A DNA stretch of 64,000 nucleotides, from contig NZ_STGV01000001.1 in the NCBI RefSeq assembly GCF_004912165.1, forward strand, positions 744,001 through 808,000, written 5' to 3'. This document shows, piece after piece, positions 10,194 through 19,112 of this stretch (its first letter is position 1; each line of letters starts with the position of its first letter). Source of the stretch: Peteryoungia ipomoeae (lineage in GTDB: Bacteria > Pseudomonadota > Alphaproteobacteria > Rhizobiales > Rhizobiaceae). Position numbers and translations under genes: made by a program. The notes beneath the pieces were generated by a model. It saw only the letters and a list, made by a program, of their open reading frames with translations, did not search any database and was not told where the DNA came from.

Positions 10194-10226
10194 CAAGACC
10201 GGCCGCGCATCGCGCGACCGGTCTTG
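10194..10226 (-). terminator. Hairpin downstream of the phasin gene
   Basis: A long GC-rich inverted repeat (CAAGACCGG...CCGGTCTTG with further pairing inside) lies 22 bases after the phasin stop. The downstream strand carries only a short T-rich stretch (GTCATTTG). Confidence 0.65.
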
Positions 10227-10247
10227 AATGTTTCACACAAGCCTTGA

Positions 10248-10595
10248 TCAGGCAGCGACTGACGACATCGTCGGCATCTTGCTGATCTGGGCTTCGTAGG
10301 GCTTGTAAGCTGCCTTGGCGAGATCGGCATACATTTCGCTCATCTTCGTCGCCTCAGCCACAAAGCTCTCATAGGACGACTTCATGAACGAGGTTTGCAG
10401 CTCAAAAGCCGCTTCCATGCTCTTGACGGATGTCATGGCTTCCATGAACGACGTCATGTCCTGAAAGGACTTCTTGGAATAGTCGGTCGCCTCAGCGGCA
10501 ATCGCCTGGAAGCCCTTTGCCATGTCGGAATAGTTCTTCAACATGGTGTCCATGGCTTCACGGCCCTTCTTGTTGGCATCATCGAAATTCAACAT
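10248..10595 (-). CDS. Phasin family protein (polyhydroxyalkanoate granule-associated)
   Basis: Amphipathic helical protein that coats polyhydroxyalkanoate granules. 115 residues, starting MLNFDDANKKGREAMDTMLK behind a GGAGGAAGT site; the open frame upstream of this ATG has no support. The sequence is nearly all helix, rich in Ala, Met and Ser, with 'MAKGFQAIAAEATDYSKKSF' typical of the phasin_2 family. The synthase phaC lies 21 kb away in this window. It has its own terminator and probably its own promoter. Confidence 0.85.
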   Translation of the reverse strand: MLNFDDANKKGREAMDTMLKNYSDMAKGFQAIAAEATDYSKKSFQDMTSFMEAMTSVKSMEAAFELQTSFMKSSYESFVAEATKMSEMYADLAKAAYKPYEAQISKMPTMSSVAA

Positions 10596-10707
10596 GTGAC
10601 TTCCTCCATCAGGCGTTGTTGATCCTGTTCCTAAAATAGCAAAAACGCCGAGAGGGTCAAGCGAATTTGTGCATCGCAACAATACTTTTAGTTGTATTTC
10701 AGTCTTA

Positions 10708-10738
10708 TAAAAAAGGGCCTCGGCGAAGCGAGACCCTC
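10708..10738 (-). terminator. Rho-independent terminator of the cysE-DUF3126 unit
   Basis: A 9-bp stem (AGGGTCTCG / CGAGGCCCT with one G-U type mismatch, 6-nt loop) is followed on the reverse strand by TTTTTTAT. It lies about 65 bases after the DUF3126 stop. Confidence 0.82.
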
Positions 10739-10800
10739 AGGCACCTATTTCTGCGAGGCAATTTCTATTGCACCGCAACTTCAGGCTTTATGCGACGCAA

Positions 10801-11004
10801 TTACAGATCGACGTCAAGGATCGCCATCGAGAAATTGTAGGACAGGTCACCGTCTTCGTCGTCCTTGAAGACAACGCCAAGGAATTCATCACCGACATAA
10901 ACTTCGGCGGAGTCATCCTTGCGCGGACGCGCCTTGACACTCATCGTTGGGTTGAAGGTGCGCTTGAAATAGGCGTCGAGCTTTTTGACTTCATCCGGCT
11001 TCAC
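10801..11004 (-). CDS. DUF3126 family protein
   Basis: A conserved 67-residue alphaproteobacterial protein of unknown function. The start is taken as the GTG at 11002-11004 (VKPDEVKKLDAYFKRTFNP), which has GGAG 7 bases upstream; the open frame continues to an ATG at 11077 but that extension is unlike the family. The acidic 'FKDDEDGDLSYNFSMAILDV' end is typical. It lies downstream of cysE in the same direction and is probably cotranscribed with it. Confidence 0.82.
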   Translation of the reverse strand: MKPDEVKKLDAYFKRTFNPTMSVKARPRKDDSAEVYVGDEFLGVVFKDDEDGDLSYNFSMAILDVDL

Positions 11005-11129
11005 GCTGCGTCTCCATGTCTTGTTCAAGTTGGCGCGCATGTCGCACGGGCGTTTACCCCCTGTAAAGGGCCAAGGCACACTTTACCCCGTCAAACCTGA
11101 GTGGCCGGGCCCGCCTTCGGCGGCGCGGC

Positions 11130-11954
11130 TCAGTCTTCCGAAGCGATCATCTGATCCATCGAGCGCGCAGGTTCGGCACAGCCCGCCTCGCCCACAACAC
11201 GTGCGGGAACGCCTGCAACCGTCGTGCATTTCGGCACGGGCTTAAGCACGACAGAACCGGCTGCAATGCGAGAGCAGCTACCGACCACAATGTTGCCGAG
11301 CACCTTGGCGCCCGCGCCGATCATCACGCCGTCGCCAATCTTTGGGTGACGGTCTGCGCCTTCCTTGCCAGTGCCACCGAGGGTCACACCGTGCAGAATG
11401 GATACGTTGTCGCCAATCCGAGCGGTTTCTCCGACGACAAGGCCGGTCGCATGATCAAGGAAGATGCCTTTGCCGATCCGTGCAGCAGGATTGATGTCGG
11501 TCTGGAACATGTTCGACGAGCGACTTTGCAGGTAAAGGGCAAAATCGCGGCGACCATTGTTCCAAAGCCAATGGGCCAGACGGTGTGTCTGGATTGCATG
11601 AAATCCCTTGAAATAGAGCACCGGCTCCATGAATCGCGTGCAGGCCGGGTCGCGATCATACACGGCCTGGATATCGACGCGCAGGATATTGGTCCATTCC
11701 GGCCAATCAGCCATCATCGCTTCGAAGGCCTGGCGCAGGACGATTGCCGGCACATCCGAATGATCGAGCCGCTCGCAGATCCGGTAGATGACGCAGTCTT
11801 CCAGCGATCTGTGGCTCAGAACCGTTGAATGAAAGAAGGCGGCGAGCATTGGATCGCGATCGGCAGCCACACGCGCCTCTTGGCGCAGGCTGTCCCAAAT
11901 CGGATCCATGGACTTGACGGTCTCGGTCTTCAGGGCGTCGTTGTGTGCGACCAT
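11130..11954 (-). CDS. cysE: Serine O-acetyltransferase
   Basis: Makes O-acetylserine from serine and acetyl-CoA, the first committed step of cysteine synthesis. 274 residues: an N-terminal helical domain ('DPIWDSLRQEARVAADRDPM') and a C-terminal left-handed beta-helix of hexapeptide repeats ('ARIGKGIFLDHATGLVVGE', 'ARIGDNVSILHGVTLGG'). The catalytic His lies in 'LDHATG' and 'LHGVTL'. The ATG at 11952-11954 is behind GGGGAG. It is divergent from the enoyl-CoA hydratase gene. Confidence 0.96.
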   Translation of the reverse strand: MVAHNDALKTETVKSMDPIWDSLRQEARVAADRDPMLAAFFHSTVLSHRSLEDCVIYRICERLDHSDVPAIVLRQAFEAMMADWPEWTNILRVDIQAVYDRDPACTRFMEPVLYFKGFHAIQTHRLAHWLWNNGRRDFALYLQSRSSNMFQTDINPAARIGKGIFLDHATGLVVGETARIGDNVSILHGVTLGGTGKEGADRHPKIGDGVMIGAGAKVLGNIVVGSCSRIAAGSVVLKPVPKCTTVAGVPARVVGEAGCAEPARSMDQMIASED

Positions 11955-12024
11955 GGCCGGTCTCCCCATTCGTCGTGGATGCGCATTATATAGTCGAAGT
12001 CACAGGGAACTCAAACAGGCCATC

Positions 12025-12828
12025 ATGAAACATTCGACTGCTTACGCCCAGAACCAGATCAAAGCCGACTGCGCGGATGGCATAGGCTGGCTGACGATCG
12101 ACAATCCCTCACGAAAGAATGCCGTGACTGCAGCCATGTGGCGCGCGCTTCCCGGAGCGATCCACTGGTTGCACGCCGATTGCGGCGCGCGCGTCATTCT
12201 CCTTTGCGGCGGCGGAGCGGGCGACTTCTGCGCAGGGGCCGACATTTCGGAGTTTACAACCGTTCGCAGTGATCGGGAAACGGCACGGACCTACGAAGAG
12301 AGCAACAGTCGCGCCTTTGCAGCCATCAGAGATGCGCCTGTTCCTGTTATCGCCGCCATCCGTGGCGTGTGTTATGGCGGGGGGCTTGGGCTTGCGGCGG
12401 CGGCCGATCTCCGGCTAGCGGCAAGGACTGCCGTATTCGCCATTCCTGCCGCCAGGCTCGGCCTCGCCTATCCAGCCGACGCGGTGGAGGATTTGATGCG
12501 GGGCCTCGGCCCTCAGTTGGCACGCCGCATGCTTTTTACCGGCGGCGCCTTGTCTGCAAGCGACTTGCTCACCTCAGGCTTCATCGACACCTTGACGGAG
12601 CCGGAAACGCTGCTCAGTCAGGCAGAGGCGCTCGCGCGCACGATTGCCAACAATGCGCCGCGTTCGATCCATGCCGCCAAGCTTGCCCTGCGGGCCGTCG
12701 AAACCGGCGATCCCGACAGGATGCGGGATGCCGAGGTGATTGGCGCACAGACTTTCGAGAGTGCCGACTACGCCGAGGGCCGCCAGGCATTTGCCGAAAA
12801 GCGCAAGCCGACGTTTACCGGAGGATGA
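12025..12828 (+). CDS. Enoyl-CoA hydratase/isomerase family protein
   Basis: Crotonase-fold enzyme of 267 residues. Seen: 'GIGWLTIDNPSRKNAVTAAM', 'GAGDFCAGADISEF' (oxyanion-hole region), 'IAAIRGVCYGGGLGLAAAAD' (second oxyanion hole) and 'FAIPAARLGLAYP'. The first catalytic Glu of classical hydratases would lie in 'CYGGGLGLA', where it is not present; the second lies near 'YPADAVEDL'. The exact reaction (hydratase, isomerase or other) is therefore open. It converges with the next gene with only 2 bp between stops. Confidence 0.82.
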   Translation: MKHSTAYAQNQIKADCADGIGWLTIDNPSRKNAVTAAMWRALPGAIHWLHADCGARVILLCGGGAGDFCAGADISEFTTVRSDRETARTYEESNSRAFAAIRDAPVPVIAAIRGVCYGGGLGLAAAADLRLAARTAVFAIPAARLGLAYPADAVEDLMRGLGPQLARRMLFTGGALSASDLLTSGFIDTLTEPETLLSQAEALARTIANNAPRSIHAAKLALRAVETGDPDRMRDAEVIGAQTFESADYAEGRQAFAEKRKPTFTGG

Positions 12829-12830
12829 TC

Positions 12831-13613
12831 TCAAGCCTGCTGGGCCTTCAAGAAGTCAAGAACGGCCTTCTTGAAGACCCGGTCGCCCACGGCCAGCATG
12901 TGATCGCGATTGGGAATGTCGAGCGCGCTCGCATTGGGCATCAGATCCGCCAGTTCATGCGGGTCACCGGCGATGTCATCCCTGGTGCCGACACCTATCA
13001 GGGTCGGGACAGCAACGCGGGCGATATCCTCACGACGCACGAGGTCGCGCGAGGTCGCGATACAGGCGGCAAGCGCCATGCGGTCCGATCGCGTCTGGTC
13101 GGCAAAGGCACGAAACATCCGACCGCGCTCATGGGTGACGACCTCAAGGTTTGGAGCCAGCAAGGCGTCGGCAATCGGATCCCAGTCACCGACGCCATCA
13201 CACATGCCGATCCCAAGGCCACCGAAGACGAGCGAGCGCACGCGGTGCGGATGCTCGATGGCGAGAAACGCAGAAATACGCGCACCCATCGAATAGCCCA
13301 TGACATGCGCCTCGCCGATGCCGAGAAGCGTGAGCAAGGCTGCAGCGTCCCCTGCCATTGCCGTCGGATGGTAGAATTCGGCGTCATGCGGCTTTGCACT
13401 TGCTCCATGACCGCGATTGTCGATCCCGATCACGCGATAACCGTGATCCGCAAGCGTGCGCAGCCAGCCGGGATAGACCCAGTTAACGCTCGCCGACGAT
13501 GCAAACCCATGAATGAGGAGGACAGGCTCGCCTGCCGGATTGCCATCGTCAAAATAGGCGAGATCCAGCCCCTCGTTCTGAAAGTGCTGGAAGGGAGGCG
13601 CATCGAGGTTCAT
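12831..13613 (-). CDS. Alpha/beta hydrolase
   Basis: A 260-residue alpha/beta-hydrolase fold protein. The oxyanion motif 'LLIHGFASSASVNW', the nucleophile elbow 'GYSMGA' (Ser near residue 107) and the C-terminal 'NRDHML' (His) form the expected triad with an Asp in 'TRDDIAG'. No signal peptide. The substrate cannot be told from sequence. It converges with the enoyl-CoA hydratase gene and diverges from the zinc-finger gene. Confidence 0.87.
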   Translation of the reverse strand: MNLDAPPFQHFQNEGLDLAYFDDGNPAGEPVLLIHGFASSASVNWVYPGWLRTLADHGYRVIGIDNRGHGASAKPHDAEFYHPTAMAGDAAALLTLLGIGEAHVMGYSMGARISAFLAIEHPHRVRSLVFGGLGIGMCDGVGDWDPIADALLAPNLEVVTHERGRMFRAFADQTRSDRMALAACIATSRDLVRREDIARVAVPTLIGVGTRDDIAGDPHELADLMPNASALDIPNRDHMLAVGDRVFKKAVLDFLKAQQA

Positions 13614-13793
13614 CAGATATTCCTTGTGGGTTCCGGCCTTTTGGCTTCCGGCGGCAAGCTAAGTCCAGGGCACTCTGACATCAATTGCTGCAGGCTCGAT
13701 TTCTGTCGGGTCGATTTCTGTTTCGCTCTACACTTTTCGTGGCGACGAGGCTAATGTCCGGCGAAATTTCTCATTGCATCCTTGGAGTCTCTC

Positions 13794-14039
13794 ATGGCCG
13801 GCCACACCATTCCGCATTTTCAGAACGACGGCGGTCACCGCATGATCGAAATCGGCGTCAAGGAATTCATGTGCACGGGCGCGTCCACACCATACGACCA
13901 TCCGCACATCTTCATCGACATGGGCAACGAGAGTGAAAAAGTCTGCTCCTATTGCTCCACGCTCTATCGGTACAATCCGACGCTGAAGGCAGAACAGACC
14001 AATCCTCCGGGCTGCGTTTTCCACGTCAAGGCAGCCTGA
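13794..14039 (+). CDS. CHCC zinc-finger domain protein (NDUFS6-like)
   Basis: An 81-residue protein with C...H...C-x2-C arrangement ('FMCTGA', 'YDHPHIFIDMG', 'VCSYCSTLYRY'), the zf-CHCC domain shared with the complex I accessory subunit NDUFS6. In alphaproteobacteria this family is thought to be a complex I subunit or assembly factor. ATG at 13794 is preceded by TTGGAG. It is 26 bp upstream of the monooxygenase gene and may be cotranscribed with it. Confidence 0.86.
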   Translation: MAGHTIPHFQNDGGHRMIEIGVKEFMCTGASTPYDHPHIFIDMGNESEKVCSYCSTLYRYNPTLKAEQTNPPGCVFHVKAA

Positions 14040-14065
14040 CGACTCTGACCGGCGGGCTTAACCCC

Positions 14066-15229
14066 ATGTCCCTATCGCGCGTGACCATTGTCGGCGCAGG
14101 CATAGCAGGCCTGACCGCAGCCCTCGCCTTCGCCCGTCAAGGGATCCCCAGCGACATTGTTGAACAGGCACCACAACTGGGTGAAGTGGGGGCTGGACTG
14201 CAACTGTCTCCAAACGCCACCCGGGTGCTTGCATCCCTCGGGGTTCTGAGCGACCTTAGGGATCATTGGATCGAGCCAGAGGTCATCCGGCTCTCCGATG
14301 GCCACAATCTTCGGGAGATCACGGCGGTACCCGCAGGGGTATTTGCGCGTGAGCGCTGGGGAAGCCCGTATGGCGTGCTGCACCGCTCTACGCTTCAGCA
14401 GGCGCTTTTCCGCCACGTGCTCAACCAGCCGCTCTGCCGCCTGCATCTTGGCCAGCGCGTTCACGGTGTCGGCCGTGCCGCCCTGCAATCGATCACGGGG
14501 CATGCGACGGACCTGGTTGTCGGCGCGGACGGAGTCTGGTCGACCACGCGCGAAGCAATTGACAATGCACCGAGTGTCAGCTTTTCCGGCAATATTGCCT
14601 GGCGGTTCACGATACCAAATGCAGAGGCTCCCGGATTTCTGGCGCGCGATGGCGTGACGGCATTTCTTGGCCCCAGGGCGCATCTGGTCTGTTATCCCTT
14701 GAAGGAAATCGACGGCTTCAACCTTGTGGCGATTGCCGCCGGGACAAAGGCCGACGACGCCTGGGCGATCACGGCCGACTCGGCTCGGCGCGCGATGCTT
14801 CTGGAGCAATTTTCTGGTTGGCACCGAGACCTGCGCACGATCCTTGCGGGCGCCCGGGTTCCGACATTCTGGCCACTCTATCAGGCTTCGGACGGACGCT
14901 GGCAAAACGGCAAGGATACCGTCCTCATCGGCGACGCTGCCCATGCGATGATGCCGTTTTCGGCACAAGGTGCTGCGATGGCCATCGAGGACGCGTATTC
15001 GCTCTCGTACCACGTCACGAAGGCACCGCTAGAGGACGCGTTGGCAGCTTATGAAACCGAACGGAAGGCGCGCGCCACCCGCGTACGGGCCCGCGGCGAT
15101 TTCAACCGCATGGCATATCACGCGCGAGGCCCCATACGGCTCGCGCGCAATATTGTTTTGTCGATCCGCTCACCCGAGCGGCTGGCTGCCGACCTGGATT
15201 GGCTCTACGGCCACCAGATCGGCCACTGA
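14066..15229 (+). CDS. FAD-dependent monooxygenase (salicylate hydroxylase-like)
   Basis: Class A flavoprotein monooxygenase, 387 residues. N-terminal Rossmann motif 'VTIVGAGIAGLTAALAFARQ', 'DLVVGADGVWS' (the DG motif) and 'VLIGDAAHAMMPFSAQGAAM' (the GD motif) are all in order. The family uses NAD(P)H and FAD to hydroxylate aromatics; closest named relatives are salicylate or 3-hydroxybenzoate hydroxylases and UbiH-like enzymes, but the substrate is not given by context. It converges with metC, 5 bp between stops. Confidence 0.87.
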   Translation: MSLSRVTIVGAGIAGLTAALAFARQGIPSDIVEQAPQLGEVGAGLQLSPNATRVLASLGVLSDLRDHWIEPEVIRLSDGHNLREITAVPAGVFARERWGSPYGVLHRSTLQQALFRHVLNQPLCRLHLGQRVHGVGRAALQSITGHATDLVVGADGVWSTTREAIDNAPSVSFSGNIAWRFTIPNAEAPGFLARDGVTAFLGPRAHLVCYPLKEIDGFNLVAIAAGTKADDAWAITADSARRAMLLEQFSGWHRDLRTILAGARVPTFWPLYQASDGRWQNGKDTVLIGDAAHAMMPFSAQGAAMAIEDAYSLSYHVTKAPLEDALAAYETERKARATRVRARGDFNRMAYHARGPIRLARNIVLSIRSPERLAADLDWLYGHQIGH

Positions 15230-15234
15230 CCTCC

Positions 15235-16425
15235 TCAGACCTTAGCCGAAGCCTCAAAGCCGCGTTCGAGATCGGCGAGGATATCCTCGACATCCTCCAA
15301 TCCAATCTGCAGGCGGATGACGGCGGCATTTGTTGGTCCCTTGCGGATGGTGCGATCACTGAGATTGACGTGGACCGCCAAGCTCTCATAGCCGCCCCAG
15401 GACCAACCGAGCCCGAAAAGTTGAAGCGCATCCAGGAAGGCATGGGCCTTGGAACGGGCGCCTGGGCCGTCTGCGGCGGGAAGCAGGAATGAAAAGACAC
15501 CGCTTGCTCCCTTGAAATCACGCTTCCACAGCGCGTGACCGGGAAAACTCTCAAGAGCCGGGTGAAGCACGCCTGCCACATCGCTACGCGCTTCCAGCCA
15601 GCGGGCGACCGCAAGGGCGCTGCGGTTGTGATGATCGAGCCGAAGCCCCATCGTCCGCAAGCCGCGCAAAATCTGGTAGGAGTCATCCGGCGCGCCACAA
15701 ATTCCGAGCGTGATGTTCGCCTCATGTAGCCGCCCCCAATGCTCCGCATTGGCCGATACGGTTCCCATCAGAATGTCGGAGTGGCCCGACGGATATTTGG
15801 TCGCCGCATGGATTGAGATATCAACGCCATGCTGCAATGGCTTGAAATAGAGCGGCGTTGCCCAGGTATTGTCCATGGTGACCACGCAACCGTGGCGGTG
15901 CGCAATAGCGGAGATGGCGCCGATATCCTGCATTTCCATCGTGTTCGAACCAGGAGCTTCCGTGTGAACCAGCCGCGTGTTCGGTCGGATCAAGCGCTCA
16001 ATGCCTTCGCCCAGATCGGGATCGTAATATTCGACCTCGACGCCCAGCCGGGTCAGCATGGTGTCGCAAAAATGGCGGCAGGGAGAATAGACCGAATCGA
16101 CGATCAAGGCGTGATCACCGGCGGACAGGAAGGCCAGGAACGGCACGCTGATCGCAGCAAGGCCAGAGGGGACGAGGATCGTACCGGCCGATCCTTCCAG
16201 CGCGTCAATCGCGCGGCACAAGGCATCCGTGGTGGGCGTGCCCCGCGTCCCGTAGGTGTAGGGCTGTGAGCGGGTTTCCATCGCACGTGCATTGGGAAAA
16301 AGCACCGTTGACGCGTGCACCACGGGCGGATTGACGAAACCATGATAGGCGGTGGGATCATAGCCCGTATGGCACAGTTGCGTATTGCTGCCAGCCGAAG
16401 CCAGCCAATCCTTGTTATTGCTCAT
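15235..16425 (-). CDS. metC: Cystathionine beta-lyase
   Basis: PLP enzyme of the Cys/Met metabolism family, 396 residues; cleaves cystathionine to homocysteine, pyruvate and ammonia. The PLP lysine is in 'HAATKYPSGHSDILMG' near residue 210, with 'YTYGTRGTPTTDAL' and 'MDNTWATPLYFKPLQHG' upstream. Start chosen at MSNNKDWLASAG (16423-16425); the upstream open frame is unlike the family. The Trp in 'DNTWATPL' and the C-terminal 'LGWSWGGYESL' fit cystathionine beta-lyase better than gamma-synthase. It diverges from the aap operon. Confidence 0.92.
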   Translation of the reverse strand: MSNNKDWLASAGSNTQLCHTGYDPTAYHGFVNPPVVHASTVLFPNARAMETRSQPYTYGTRGTPTTDALCRAIDALEGSAGTILVPSGLAAISVPFLAFLSAGDHALIVDSVYSPCRHFCDTMLTRLGVEVEYYDPDLGEGIERLIRPNTRLVHTEAPGSNTMEMQDIGAISAIAHRHGCVVTMDNTWATPLYFKPLQHGVDISIHAATKYPSGHSDILMGTVSANAEHWGRLHEANITLGICGAPDDSYQILRGLRTMGLRLDHHNRSALAVARWLEARSDVAGVLHPALESFPGHALWKRDFKGASGVFSFLLPAADGPGARSKAHAFLDALQLFGLGWSWGGYESLAVHVNLSDRTIRKGPTNAAVIRLQIGLEDVEDILADLERGFEASAKV

Positions 16426-16657
16426 GGATTCGCTTTCGTTCTGAATATCTTTGACGCAGTATTCAACCGAGCGGATGGCCTGGGTCAAGGCCTGTCGGGG
16501 AGTGGTTTGGCCGTTGCAGTCATGCGCCAGAGGCATGGCAGAGACCGGCAACAGCCGCAAAAAACAGCAATAAACTGCCTATTCCCGCCAAATTCGCCCA
16601 ATTAGCGGGCGTAGTCAGGAAAATATCCATTTTCTGGGCAGCCTGTTCCATAAAGAC

Positions 16658-16686
16658 TTGACCATGCACCCATTTACGACTGTGAT
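16658..16686 (+). promoter_or_regulatory. Candidate promoter of aapJQMP
   Basis: TTGACC at 16658-16663 and TGTGAT at 16681-16686 are 17 bp apart, about 100 bp upstream of the aapJ start. The -35 is good for alphaproteobacterial sigma-70 (CTTGAC); the -10 is weak. Confidence 0.4.
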
Positions 16687-16783
16687 AGGAACGCTCGGAC
16701 CGGGAGGCTCCGAGCCGATGGCTGGCGCCGCCGCGCGGCTGAACCCCATCGCAGGAAAACAAGAGAAAAAGGTTGGGAAGAAA

Positions 16784-17812
16784 ATGAACAACAAGTTCCT
16801 GTCAGTCGCAATCGGCGCTGCCGTTTTGGGATTTGGCGCATCGGCTGCGAGCGCTGCGACGCTCGACGACGTCAAGGCCAAGGGTTTCGTCCAGTGCGGC
16901 GTGAACACGGGTCTTGCAGGCTTTGCAGCTCCTGATGCAGCCGGCAACTGGACCGGCTTCGACGTTGATTACTGCAAGGCCGTCGCGGCAGCCGTTTTCG
17001 GCGATGCGACCAAGGTCAAGTACACGCCGACCACCGCCCAGAACCGTTTTACCGCCCTTCAGTCGGGTGAAGTCGACCTTTTGGCTCGTAACACCACCTG
17101 GACCATCAGCCGCGACACGTCGCTCGGCTTCAACTTCCGTTACGTAAACTATTATGACGGCCAGGGCTTCATGGTCCCGAAGTCCCTTAACGTAAAGTCG
17201 GCTCTTGAGCTCTCCGGCGCTGCTGTCTGCGTACAGTCCGGCACAACGACGGAACTTAACCTCGCGGATTATTTCAAGTCCAACAAGCTGGAATACAACC
17301 CGGTCGTCTTCGAAAAGCTCGAAGAAGTGAACGCCGCCTACCAGGCGGGCCGTTGCGACGTCTACACGACCGACCAGTCCGGCCTCTATGCTACCCGTCT
17401 TGCTCTGTCCAACCCGGACGAGCACGTCATTCTGCCGGAAATCATCTCGAAGGAGCCGCTCGGTCCGGCCGTTCGCCAGGGTGACGACCAGTGGTTCGAC
17501 ATCGTTACCTGGGCCGGCTACGCGCTGGTACAGGCCGAAGAATTCGGCATCACCCAGGCCAACATCGACGAGATCAAGGGCAGCTCCGAAAACCCTGACG
17601 TGAAGCGCTTCCTCGGCACCGAAGCCGACACCAAGATCGGTACCGACCTCGGTCTGACCAATGAGTGGGCCTACAACGTCATCAAGGGCGTCGGCAACTA
17701 TGGCGAAGTCTTTGAGCGCAATATCGGCGAAGGCAGCCCGCTGAAGATCGCGCGTGGCCTCAACGCTCTCTGGAGCAAGGGCGGCCTGCAGTACGCTCCG
17801 CCGGTTCGTTGA
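16784..17812 (+). CDS. aapJ: General L-amino acid ABC transporter, periplasmic binding protein
   Basis: Substrate-binding subunit of the Aap system, a broad-specificity amino-acid importer of rhizobia. 342 residues; signal peptide MNNKFLSVAIGAAVLGFGAS with cleavage near ASAA-TL. Typical 'GFVQCGVNTGLAGFAAPDAA' and 'GFDVDYCKAVAAAVFGD' lobes of polar amino-acid binding proteins; the length above 330 residues is typical of AapJ. The true start follows GGTTGGGAAGAAA. It is first in aapJQMP and separated from aapQ by a stable hairpin. Confidence 0.96.
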   Translation: MNNKFLSVAIGAAVLGFGASAASAATLDDVKAKGFVQCGVNTGLAGFAAPDAAGNWTGFDVDYCKAVAAAVFGDATKVKYTPTTAQNRFTALQSGEVDLLARNTTWTISRDTSLGFNFRYVNYYDGQGFMVPKSLNVKSALELSGAAVCVQSGTTTELNLADYFKSNKLEYNPVVFEKLEEVNAAYQAGRCDVYTTDQSGLYATRLALSNPDEHVILPEIISKEPLGPAVRQGDDQWFDIVTWAGYALVQAEEFGITQANIDEIKGSSENPDVKRFLGTEADTKIGTDLGLTNEWAYNVIKGVGNYGEVFERNIGEGSPLKIARGLNALWSKGGLQYAPPVR

Positions 17813-17830
17813 TCGGCTGACAGACGACAG

Positions 17831-17852
17831 CGAGGCGGCTTCGGCCGCCTCG
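17831..17852 (+). terminator. Intra-operon hairpin between aapJ and aapQ
   Basis: A perfect 9-bp GC-rich stem (CGAGGCGGC / GCCGCCTCG) lies 19 bases after the aapJ stop, with only a weak T-run. Such hairpins after binding-protein genes usually stabilise the upstream mRNA or partly terminate, raising binding protein relative to permease. Confidence 0.65.
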
Positions 17853-17914
17853 TTCATCTTGACTGAAAAAAAACAAAACAACAGGCCCATGAGGGGCCGC
17901 GGGGACACACTAGA

Positions 17915-19108
17915 ATGGCAGATCAATCGGCTGTCGCGCCTTCTGGCAGCGCTTCGATACAATCACTCGTATACGATCCCAAGGTCCGCGGGATCTTTTT
18001 CCAGATCCTGACGCTCATCATCGTGGTCCTTGTCGGTTTCTGGATCGTCCAGAACACCACCGAGAACCTTGCGCGCTCCGGCACAGCATCGGGCTACGGC
18101 TTTCTCAACGGGCGTGCGGGCTTCGACATTGGCCAGTCGCTGATTTACTACACCAATGACTCGACCTACGGCCGTGCAATCCTCGTCGGCTTCCTCAACA
18201 CAATCCTGATCGCGGTGCTCGGCATCTTCACTGCCACCATCATCGGCTTTGCCGTGGGTATAGGTCGGCTGTCGCACAACTGGCTCATCGCGAAGATCTG
18301 CACGATCTATGTCGAAGTGTTCCGCAACATTCCCGTCCTGCTGATCATCTTTTTCTTCTACAAGGCGGTCATCGACACCCTTCCGCAGGTGCGCGATTCC
18401 ATTGCCCTGCCCTTCAGCATATTCCTCAACAATCGCGGCCTCACGATGCCAAAACCCATCTGGGGTGAAACCGCCTGGGTCGTGCCTGTCGCTCTTCTCC
18501 TAGCAGTTATCCTGACCGTCATCGTTGCGCGCTGGGCGAAGAAGAGGCAGATGGCGACTGGGCAGCAATTTCGCACCGGCTGGACCGGCCTGGGGCTAAT
18601 TGTCGGCATTCCGCTCGTCGCTTTCCTTGCGGCCGGATCACCCTTGAGCTTCGACATCCCCGAGGCCAGCCGCTTCAACATCCGTGGTGGCGCGGCGGTC
18701 CTGCCGGAATTTGTTGCCATCTATCTCGCGCTTTCGATCTACACGGCCTCCTTCATTGCCGAAGTGATCCGTGCCGGCATCAAGGCCGTGCCGAAAGGGC
18801 AGTCTGAGGCATCCGCCGCACTCGGCCTTCAGCCGTCGACCACGACACGCCTCGTGATCGTGCCGCAGGCCATGCGCATCATCATTCCGCCGCTGACAAG
18901 CCAGTACCTGAACCTGACGAAAAACTCGTCGCTGGGCGTCGCCGTTGGCTTTCCCGAACTGTTTTCGACGACGAGCACGACGCTGAACCAGACCGGACAG
19001 GCGGTCGAGGCGATCTCGATCATGCTGTCGGTCTATCTTGCTATCAGCATAGCCACCTCGATGTTCATGAACTGGTTCAACGCCAAGATGGCCCTGGTGG
19101 AGAGATAA
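17915..19108 (+). CDS. aapQ: General L-amino acid ABC transporter permease AapQ
   Basis: Inner-membrane permease of the Aap importer, 397 residues, with about eight spans. Two conserved regions are clear: '[20 protein letters not shown]' at the start of the permease domain and the EAA loop '[20 protein letters not shown]' near residue 290. The long insert between the first helices is typical of Aap permeases. ATG at 17915; aapM starts 4 bp after the stop. Confidence 0.96.
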   Translation: MADQSAVAPSGSASIQSLVYDPKVRGIFFQILTLIIVVLVGFWIVQNTTENLARSGTASGYGFLNGRAGFDIGQSLIYYTNDSTYGRAILVGFLNTILIAVLGIFTATIIGFAVGIGRLSHNWLIAKICTIYVEVFRNIPVLLIIFFFYKAVIDTLPQVRDSIALPFSIFLNNRGLTMPKPIWGETAWVVPVALLLAVILTVIVARWAKKRQMATGQQFRTGWTGLGLIVGIPLVAFLAAGSPLSFDIPEASRFNIRGGAAVLPEFVAIYLALSIYTASFIAEVIRAGIKAVPKGQSEASAALGLQPSTTTRLVIVPQAMRIIIPPLTSQYLNLTKNSSLGVAVGFPELFSTTSTTLNQTGQAVEAISIMLSVYLAISIATSMFMNWFNAKMALVER

Positions 19109-19112
19109 GATC

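Noticed and set aside
12369-13754. A 461-codon + strand frame running from the enoyl-CoA hydratase gene into the hydrolase gene
   Set aside because: It overlaps two well-supported genes in other frames, and its composition is that of a shifted frame (Arg/Gly/Cys-rich).
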